From JBBQFC01 sp038321615 (GTDB taxonomy: Bacteria; Bacteroidota; Bacteroidia; Flavobacteriales_D; Cryomorphaceae): a stretch of DNA of 49,134 bases. Under the pieces are notes generated by a model, which saw only the letters and a list, made by a program, of their open reading frames with translations, was not told the origin of the DNA and did no database searches. The stretch covers positions 1-49,134 of the forward strand of contig JBBQFC010000021.1 in NCBI GenBank assembly GCA_038321615.1. The letters are read 5' to 3'. This document shows, piece after piece, positions 43,694 to 49,134 of this stretch. The position numbers and the translations under genes were made by a program. Within the stretch, counting starts at the first letter, position 1, and each line of letters opens with the position of its first letter.

Positions 43694-43730
43694 ATTCTGA
43701 AATCAGAATCTGAATTTAATGCTATATTTG
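43694..43730 (+). promoter_or_regulatory. rpsO promoter with adjacent palindrome
   Basis: TATATTTG (43723-43730) is an exact TAnnTTTG, 45 bases ahead of the rpsO ATG. Just upstream, ATTCTGA-AA-TCAGAAT (43694-43709) is a perfect palindrome covering the -33 region and could be an operator. The rest of the 43484-43693 gap shows no gene. Confidence 0.5.
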
Positions 43731-43775
43731 CACCCGATTTTAGATCGCATCACAAACATTTCTAACAATTTTGAC

Positions 43776-44045
43776 ATGTATCTAACCCCAGAAGTTAAAC
43801 AAGACATTTTCAAGAAACACGGTAAGTCTGAGAAAGACACCGGATCGTCCGAAGGGCAGATTGCACTCTTCACCCACCGGATTAATCACCTCACGGAGCA
43901 CCTAAAGAAAAACCATAAGGATTTCGCCACTGAGCGATCATTGGTGGCCTTGGTTGGTAAACGCCGAAGTCTGCTCGACTACCTCAAGCACAAAGAGATT
44001 GAGCGTTACCGAGCCATTATTAAGGAGCTGGGTATCCGAAAATAA
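43776..44045 (+). CDS. rpsO: 30S ribosomal protein S15
   Basis: An 89-residue small-subunit protein binding 16S rRNA at the central domain. The family signature is clear: MYLTPEVKQDIFKKHG, TGSSEGQIALFTHRINHLTEHLK, and LVALVGKRRSLLDYLK. The frame is open upstream to 43719, but ATG 43776 is the conserved start. It is followed by a strong terminator and pnp, the widespread rpsO-pnp order. Confidence 0.97.
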   Translation: MYLTPEVKQDIFKKHGKSEKDTGSSEGQIALFTHRINHLTEHLKKNHKDFATERSLVALVGKRRSLLDYLKHKEIERYRAIIKELGIRK

Positions 44046-44075
44046 ATTACCCGCGCCCTGGCGCAAACACATATT

Positions 44076-44119
44076 GGAGAGGCAACGGATTGGAATATCC
44101 TTGCCTCTCTTTTTTTTTA
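44076..44119 (+). terminator. Terminator between rpsO and pnp
   Basis: AGAGGCAA (44078-44085) pairs with TTGCCTCT (44101-44108), and GGAT/ATCC continues the stem inside with one bulge. A run of nine T follows from 44110. It separates rpsO from pnp while still allowing read-through. Confidence 0.85.
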
Positions 44120-44150
44120 AAATGATTATACACCTAACAGAAGAAGAGAA

Positions 44151-46301
44151 ATGAATTACCAATTGAAAACCAAAACCATCGACATGGGCGATGGAAAAAT
44201 CATCACCCTCGAAACCGGAAAATTGGCTAAACAGGCCGATGGCGCCGTGATGCTTCGTATTGATGACACCATGATCCTCGCCACCATCGTGTCGAACAAA
44301 GAAGCAAAAGAAGGCATCGACTTTTTGCCTTTGACCGTAGATTACCGCGAAAAATATGCCTCTACCGGTCGTTTTCCGGGTGGTTTCTTCAAACGAGAAG
44401 CACGCCCAAGCAACGACGAAATTTTGACCATGCGTCTCGTAGACCGCGCTCTGCGCCCACTCTTTCCCGACGATTATCACTCAGATACGCAACTCATGCT
44501 CGCTTTAATGTCGAGCGACAAGAAAAACATTCCCGATGCCCTGGTATGCCTTGCCGCTACCGCAGCTATCGCAGTTTCTGATATCCCCTTCAATGGCCCT
44601 GTATCCGAAGTTCGCGTTGCCCGAAAAGACGGTAAATTCGTCATCAATCCTACGTACGACGAGCTCGAAGGGGCAGACATCGACATGATGGTTGCTGGCA
44701 CTCTTACCACCATTGTGATGGTAGAAGGCGAGATGAGCGAAATAAGCGAAGACGAAATGGTTGATGCTATTGAAGCTGCTCACAAGGCCATTAAAATCCA
44801 ATGCCAAGCGGTAATCGAATTGGCCGACATGGTGGAGAAATCGAAAGAGAAACGCACCTATTCGCATGAAGTAAATGACACCGATTTGCGCACCTTGGTT
44901 ATGGACCAATGCTACAGCGGTTGTCTGGACGTTGTGAAAAACAAAGCAGATAAAGAAGGACGCTCACAAGGTTTTAAAGCCGTTCGCGAAGCATTCGAAT
45001 CGCGCTACAGCGAAGAAGAATTGCTTGAAAAAGCTCCCCTCATTAGGAAATATTTCAAAGCGGCTCAAAAGGCAGCTATGCGAAACCAAGTGCTCGAAGA
45101 TGGGATACGTCTCGATGGTCGAAAGACTACCGATATTCGCCCCATCTGGTCGGAAGTAGATTACCTTCCCGGCACCCATGGCTCGGCTATTTTCACCCGC
45201 GGTGAAACCCAGTCGCTCACCACACTTACGCTCGGCTCGCGCCTTGATGAGCAGACCATCGATGGTCCGCTTGCGCAAGGATCGGATACTTTCATGTTGC
45301 ATTATAACTTCCCGCCTTTTTCAACTGGCGAAGCATCACCGCTACGTGGCACATCGCGCCGCGAAGTTGGGCATGGTAACCTTGCTCTCCGCGCATTGAA
45401 GGGCGTTTTGCCAAAATCGCCTGAAAATCCTTACACTGTGCGCCTGGTAAGCGATATTCTCGAATCAAACGGCTCGTCTTCCATGGCTACCGTGTGCGCT
45501 GGTACGCTGGCATTGATGGATGGCGGTGTGCAGATTAAGGCCCCGGTTTCCGGAATTGCTATGGGATTGATTACCGACGAAAAATCGGGTAAGTACGCTG
45601 TACTTTCTGATATTCTGGGCGATGAAGATCACCTTGGAGACATGGACTTTAAAGTAACAGGTACGGCGAAAGGTATTACCGCTTGCCAAATGGACATTAA
45701 AATAGAAGGATTGAGCTTCGAAATTCTTAAAAAAGCGCTTTATCAGGCTCGCGACGGCCGCGCTCATATTTTGAACGAAATGCTCAAAACCCTTGACAAA
45801 CCACGAGGTGATTACAAATCTCATGCGCCACGAATTATCTCCTTCATGGTTCCGAAGGACATGATCGGAGCTATTATTGGTCCAGGAGGGAAAATCATTC
45901 AAGAGATCCAAAAAACAACGAATACTACCGTCATGATCGAAGAAATCGAAGGCGGTGGAAAGGTGGATATCGTATCGAGCAATAAGACCGATATCGATGC
46001 CGCTGTGCGTAAAGTGCGTCTTATAGCTTTCCCGCCGAGCGCCGAAGTAGGCGAAGAATACGAAGGGAAGGTAAAATCAATCATGCCTTACGGTGCTTTC
46101 GTAGAAGTAGTGCCCGGTACCGATGGATTGCTCCACATCTCCGAGCTCGAATGGCGCAAAGTAGAGCGCGTAGAAGAAGTGCTTAAAGAAGGTGATCTTG
46201 TAAAATTCAAAGTAATCGGCAAGGACGAGAAGACCGGTAAGCTAAAGCTTTCGCGAAAAGTACTACTCGAACGACCTGTTCGGGAGACTGCCGAAGAATA
46301 A
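44151..46301 (+). CDS. pnp: Polyribonucleotide nucleotidyltransferase (PNPase)
   Basis: A 3'-5' phosphorolytic exoribonuclease of mRNA decay. 716 residues with the full domain set: RNase PH 1 (about 10-140), an alpha-helical linker, RNase PH 2 (about 310-450, GTHGSAIFTRGETQSL), a KH domain (IIGPGGKIIQ) and an S1 domain (EGKVKSIMPYGAFVEVVPGTDGLLHISE). It lies 106 bases downstream of rpsO, across a terminator. Confidence 0.97.
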   Translation: MNYQLKTKTIDMGDGKIITLETGKLAKQADGAVMLRIDDTMILATIVSNKEAKEGIDFLPLTVDYREKYASTGRFPGGFFKREARPSNDEILTMRLVDRALRPLFPDDYHSDTQLMLALMSSDKKNIPDALVCLAATAAIAVSDIPFNGPVSEVRVARKDGKFVINPTYDELEGADIDMMVAGTLTTIVMVEGEMSEISEDEMVDAIEAAHKAIKIQCQAVIELADMVEKSKEKRTYSHEVNDTDLRTLVMDQCYSGCLDVVKNKADKEGRSQGFKAVREAFESRYSEEELLEKAPLIRKYFKAAQKAAMRNQVLEDGIRLDGRKTTDIRPIWSEVDYLPGTHGSAIFTRGETQSLTTLTLGSRLDEQTIDGPLAQGSDTFMLHYNFPPFSTGEASPLRGTSRREVGHGNLALRALKGVLPKSPENPYTVRLVSDILESNGSSSMATVCAGTLALMDGGVQIKAPVSGIAMGLITDEKSGKYAVLSDILGDEDHLGDMDFKVTGTAKGITACQMDIKIEGLSFEILKKALYQARDGRAHILNEMLKTLDKPRGDYKSHAPRIISFMVPKDMIGAIIGPGGKIIQEIQKTTNTTVMIEEIEGGGKVDIVSSNKTDIDAAVRKVRLIAFPPSAEVGEEYEGKVKSIMPYGAFVEVVPGTDGLLHISELEWRKVERVEEVLKEGDLVKFKVIGKDEKTGKLKLSRKVLLERPVRETAEE

Positions 46302-46359
46302 GCAGATCGAACAGTAAATTTTAGCTGTCAGCTAGAAAATAGCGGCAACCAAGGGCTAT

Positions 46360-46417
46360 GCTATCCGTTTTGCACATGTAACTTATGCATTACGGATAGC
46401 GTTAGACTCTCTATCCG
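46360..46417 (+). promoter_or_regulatory. Mutually exclusive hairpins in the pnp-rpoD gap
   Basis: GCTATCCGT (46360-46368) is complementary to ACGGATAGC (46392-46400), a perfect 9-bp stem. The same middle strand, CGGATAG (46393-46399), is also complementary to a second CTATCCG at 46411-46417. Only one of the two hairpins can form at a time. They lie 36-93 bases before the rpoD ATG. Confidence 0.6.
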
Positions 46418-46452
46418 ATATTGCTATTGGAAGATAAGTTGCAGACTACACT

Positions 46453-47322
46453 ATGAGACAGTTAAAAATTATCAAGCAGGTTACAAATCGTGAGACCGCA
46501 TCGCTTGACAAATACCTTCAAGAAATTGGAAGGGTAGAATTGATTACCGCAGAGGAAGAAGTTGAGCTCGCGCGCCGAATTAAAAAAGGCGATCACGAAG
46601 CTTTAGAGCGCCTTACAAAGGCCAATCTTCGATTTGTGGTATCGGTATCTAAACAGTACCAAAATCAAGGCCTTACCCTACCCGATTTGATTAATGAAGG
46701 AAATTTGGGATTGATTAAAGCGGCACAGCGATTTGACGAAACCCGTGGATTCAAATTTATCTCTTACGCCGTATGGTGGATTCGCCAGTCGATTTTGCAG
46801 GCATTGGCCGAGCAATCGCGTATTGTGCGCTTACCGCTCAATAAAATTGGCTCGATAAATAAAATCAACAAAGCCTTTGCCAAGCTCGAGCAACATTACG
46901 AGCGACCGCCAACTCCATCAGAATTGGCCGAATTACTTGAATTGTCGGAAGAGGAAGTGAAGCAATCGCTCGCTAATTCGGGACGCCATATATCTCTGGA
47001 TGCTCCGCTTAGCAACGACGACGACTCAAGCAGCTCGATGTACGAAGTATATATGGGTGGCGATCTTTACTCACCCGACGAGCATTTGCTAAGTGGATCA
47101 CTCCGCATGGAAATTGAGCGCTCCCTGCACTCACTTACCGGCCGCGAAGCCGACGTAATTCGTCTTTACTTCGGCCTTAATGGCGATCATCCACTTACGC
47201 TCGAAGAAATTGGCGAACGCTTTGACCTTACCCGCGAACGCGTGCGGCAAATCAAAGAAAAAGCACTCCGACGGCTCAAACACGCCTCTCGAAGTAAAAT
47301 ACTTAAATCCTATTTGGGATAG
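46453..47322 (+). CDS. rpoD: Primary RNA polymerase sigma factor (RpoD/SigA, short Bacteroidetes type)
   Basis: Housekeeping sigma factor, 289 residues, lacking region 1.1 and the long non-conserved insert, as normal in this phylum. Region 1.2 begins at about 17 (SLDKYLQEIGRVELITAEEE). Region 2 spans about 55-125 (LPDLINEGNLGLIKAAQRFD and FISYAVWWIRQSI). Region 3 holds ERPPTPSELAELLE. Region 4 ends in LTLEEIGERFDLTRERVRQ, the -33 recognition helix. It recognises TTTG/TAnnTTTG promoters, such as those seen ahead of 16S, accD and rpsO. Confidence 0.97.
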   Translation: MRQLKIIKQVTNRETASLDKYLQEIGRVELITAEEEVELARRIKKGDHEALERLTKANLRFVVSVSKQYQNQGLTLPDLINEGNLGLIKAAQRFDETRGFKFISYAVWWIRQSILQALAEQSRIVRLPLNKIGSINKINKAFAKLEQHYERPPTPSELAELLELSEEEVKQSLANSGRHISLDAPLSNDDDSSSSMYEVYMGGDLYSPDEHLLSGSLRMEIERSLHSLTGREADVIRLYFGLNGDHPLTLEEIGERFDLTRERVRQIKEKALRRLKHASRSKILKSYLG

Positions 47323-47349
47323 GCTTTTTGCCCGTAAACCCAGACTTAT

Positions 47350-47381
47350 AAGCCCTGCCTTTTGGTGGGGCTTTTTTTTTT
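47350..47381 (+). terminator. Rho-independent terminator after rpoD
   Basis: AAGCCCTGCC-TTTT-GGTGGGGCTT forms a 10-bp stem with two G-T pairs. Ten T follow directly. It lies 28 bases after the rpoD stop. Confidence 0.93.
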
Positions 47382-47391
47382 CGGCCAGCGC

Positions 47392-47580
47392 CGGCAGGGC
47401 GCGGGCTTAGATATTACCGATGCCGTAATAGCCGGGGCGGATAATCCTACCAGCCCGGGCGTCGGCCCCGACAATCTGGCTTTTCTGCACACCAGTGGAA
47501 CTGCGAATGATGTAGAATCCGCAGTTATTATCCGTCAAGGCTACCGCTCAAAAGCCAATGCTGCTATCGCGTCTATTTGA
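47392..47580 (+). pseudogene. GC-rich gene remnant downstream of rpoD
   Basis: A stretch markedly richer in G and C than its neighbours reads in one frame as GAGLDITDAVIAGADNPTSP, GVGPDNLAFLHTSGTANDVE and SAVIIRQGYRSKANAAIASI, then a stop. There is no credible start, because the frame runs back into the rpoD terminator. It looks like the C-terminal end of a lost protein; I do not recognise the family. Confidence 0.35.
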
Positions 47581-47609
47581 AAATATTGGCGCTGATTATC
47601 AGGTAGATA

Positions 47610-47621
47610 CCCCCCCCCCCC
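47610..47621 (+). repeat. Poly-C tract of 12
   Basis: Twelve consecutive C in an otherwise AT-rich intergenic region. This is the only homopolymer of this size in C or G in the window. The surrounding 47622-47780 shows no gene, only a weak 6-bp stem (AAGCCG/CGGCTT, 47736-47763). Confidence 0.9.
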
Positions 47622-47787
47622 TTAAAATTTAATACGATTAAAATTAGGTGATCTCGAAACCAATTCCGACATTTCCTAAAAAAAAGGTAGCCTGATAATA
47701 TTCCCTTCGTATTTACTTAACATTATTAACCAACAAAGCCGAAGTGCGCTAACACCCCGGCTTAAATTTTACACAACCACACAAGGC

Positions 47788-47810
47788 AAAAGGAGGTGAT
47801 TATGATTTGA
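47788..47810 (+). promoter_or_regulatory. Perfect Shine-Dalgarno followed by a two-codon ORF
   Basis: AAAAGGAGGTGATT (47788-47801) is complementary to the whole usual 16S 3' tail, and is followed immediately by ATG ATT TGA (47802-47810). No longer frame begins here. Genes in this window otherwise lack such sites. It lies 97 bases ahead of the secreted-protein gene at 47907. Confidence 0.6.
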
Positions 47811-47906
47811 CAAATATATAAACTACCGCGCACAATTCCAATGGAACCTGGCGCGGGAGCACTTGCAAGCAGTGCAATTTCTCTCAACACATAAACCCTT
47901 TTTGAA

Positions 47907-48890
47907 ATGAAACATTTCTTCTTTGCACTGATCGCTTCAGCAGCAGCCCTTTCGAATTACGCCCAAAATTTAGTTCCGAACCCGAGTTTTGAAGAGTATT
48001 TGGAGTGTCCGTTTAGTACTGCTGGTTTAGATAATCTGGTGGTCGATTGGTTTTGTTGGCAGCTGTCCGCCGACTTTTTCCATACATGCAGCAATGAGCT
48101 TGAAGCGCTGGCAGGTGTACCTGAAAATGTCTGGGGTCATCAATCGCCGATCACTGGTTTGGGCTACGCTGGTGTAATTACTTTTGTTGACTTTTTGGAG
48201 AATGGCAGGGAGTATATGGCGGCTCCGCTCACAAATTCACTTGTGCCCGGCGAGCTTTACTACCTGATGGTTCACGTATCGCTTTGCGACAGCAGCGAAA
48301 GTATCACGCGCAAGTGTGCAACCAACAACTTGGGCATGCGTTTTTTCAAAGATCCCACTTACAGCTACTTTCCGCCTGTAAATGCTTTTCAGGCAGATAA
48401 TTTTGCCCATCTTAATTACAATGAAATAATTACGGATGATCAAAATTGGACGCTTGTAGAAGGTTGGTTTACGGCTGATGAAGCCTACAATTGGGTGGCC
48501 ATTGGGAATTTTTTCGATGATCAGAATACGGCCACTGCCGTTCTAAACGATCAAAATCGTTGCTCAGCGGTTTACTACATCGAAAACGTTTGCGTAGCCA
48601 TCGATCCTGCAGATTGTGATTACCTGTTGAATAATCCGAAGGCAGCAGATTTAGATAGTTATTTCAAGGTCTATCCGAATCCCGCTTTGGATGAAATCAA
48701 TGTCTTATTTGAGATTGGTGATATAGAACAGTTGACGCTATATGATTCGTTAGGTAGAATACTCTCGGAGTATGGTCCATTTTATTCGGGAAGCGCAAGA
48801 ATCGATGTTTCAACTTTTCAGGCGGGTTTATATGTTTTGAGTGTTAAATCAAAAAATCAAATTTTCAACCAAAAAATTATAATCAAATGA
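47907..48890 (+). CDS. T9SS cargo protein, function unknown
   Basis: A 327-residue exported protein. The signal peptide is at 1-19 (MKHFFFALIASAAALSNYAQ), followed by NLVPNPSFEEYLECPF, the start of a common Bacteroidetes jelly-roll (carbohydrate-binding-like) domain covering about 20-235, with several Cys that may form disulphides. The last 75 residues (FKVYPNPALDEINVLF to GLYVLSVKSKNQIFNQKIIIK) are a type A T9SS sorting domain. It is translationally coupled to the next gene by a 4-base ATGA overlap. Confidence 0.9.
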   Translation: MKHFFFALIASAAALSNYAQNLVPNPSFEEYLECPFSTAGLDNLVVDWFCWQLSADFFHTCSNELEALAGVPENVWGHQSPITGLGYAGVITFVDFLENGREYMAAPLTNSLVPGELYYLMVHVSLCDSSESITRKCATNNLGMRFFKDPTYSYFPPVNAFQADNFAHLNYNEIITDDQNWTLVEGWFTADEAYNWVAIGNFFDDQNTATAVLNDQNRCSAVYYIENVCVAIDPADCDYLLNNPKAADLDSYFKVYPNPALDEINVLFEIGDIEQLTLYDSLGRILSEYGPFYSGSARIDVSTFQAGLYVLSVKSKNQIFNQKIIIK

Positions 48891-49134
48891 ATAATTTAAT
48901 CAGACGCGGACTTCTGTTCTGCTTCACATTCATGCTTCTTCAAGAAGCATTTGCACAAGCGACATTTGCCGATAATAATCCGTTCGGAGGTAGATACTTA
49001 GGCTACAACGGTGGTCAAAATCTCGAATTCCGCACCAACAACTTTACCTTTATGCAGATGATGCAGCAGGGTAGTAGCACTATCAATACCTTCAACATAC
49101 AGCGTGGAGGCTTTGTGGGTATCAGTCAAGACCC
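48887..49134 (+). CDS. Secreted protein, 5' part only (runs off the window)
   Basis: The ATG at 48887 overlaps the preceding TGA. The first 82 codons are visible: a signal peptide (RRGLLFCFTFMLLQEAFAQ) and then a Gly/Asn-rich start (NNPFGGRYLGYNGGQNLEF). No family can be assigned from this fragment. The context suggests co-expression with the T9SS cargo. Confidence 0.85.
   Translation, partial: MNNLIRRGLLFCFTFMLLQEAFAQATFADNNPFGGRYLGYNGGQNLEFRTNNFTFMQMMQQGSSTINTFNIQRGGFVGISQD

Noticed and set aside
43938..44480. Minus-strand frame of 180 codons across rpsO and pnp
   Set aside because: Crosses the rpsO-pnp terminator and two certain genes on the other strand.

Overview
The window reads as a chromosomal segment of a Bacteroidota bacterium, most probably Flavobacteriia/Flavobacteriales-like. 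The evidence is a Bacteroidetes-type 16S rRNA 5' end, promoters of the TTTG / TAnnTTTG type, the short primary sigma factor typical of the phylum, type IX secretion (T9SS) cargo proteins plus the T9SS component PorT, a lipoprotein TamA homologue (TamL), and almost no Shine-Dalgarno sequences ahead of genes. Base composition is moderate and even. I see no tRNA gene, insertion sequence, prophage or CRISPR array, so most of it is ordinary core chromosome with small decayed patches.

Layout. 1-420: 5' end of a 16S rRNA gene (minus), driven by three tandem promoters up to about 765. 829-5358: a short-chain dehydrogenase, a small beta-barrel protein and a large GloVer-repeat T9SS cargo protein. 5379-8207: tpx and purL (minus) behind a bidirectional terminator. 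8208-13513: a polytopic membrane protein, a second SDR, a periplasmic amidohydrolase lipoprotein and a K+-channel-like protein. 13586-15528: an MbnH/MbnP pair (diheme MauG-like enzyme and its partner lipoprotein). 15669-20134: AddA-like helicase-nuclease, SRAP/YedK and an ElaA-like acetyltransferase. 20216-21974: a glycosyltransferase and a HEAT-like protein. 22143-27358: small secreted protein, a decayed gene, a Q/N-rich lipoprotein, an ECF sigma factor overlapping a membrane-anchored beta-barrel protein, and a lipoprotein. 27778-32024: valS-ppx-VTT membrane protein (minus). 32199-39337: DUF1573 protein, then a tightly coupled run of two aminotransferases, heptose kinase, menaquinone methyltransferase, PorT and an FAD-dependent dehydrogenase. 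39312-42578: rRNA/tRNA methyltransferase divergent from tamL. 42632-47322: accD, rpsO, pnp, rpoD. 47323-49134: a gap with a gene remnant, a poly-C tract and an isolated perfect Shine-Dalgarno, then two coupled secreted proteins, the second cut by the window edge.

How parts connect. RpoD encoded at 46453 is the factor expected to read the TAnnTTTG promoters seen ahead of 16S, accD and rpsO. PorT would serve export of the T9SS cargoes at 2179 and 47907. The least ordinary items are the MbnP/MbnH pair, the sigma factor coupled to a one-TM beta-barrel protein, the mutually exclusive hairpins ahead of rpoD, the perfect Shine-Dalgarno followed by a two-codon ORF, repeated TTG starts in overlapping gene pairs, and three short decayed reading-frame patches. 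I did not find a wholly new multi-gene system that I can defend.
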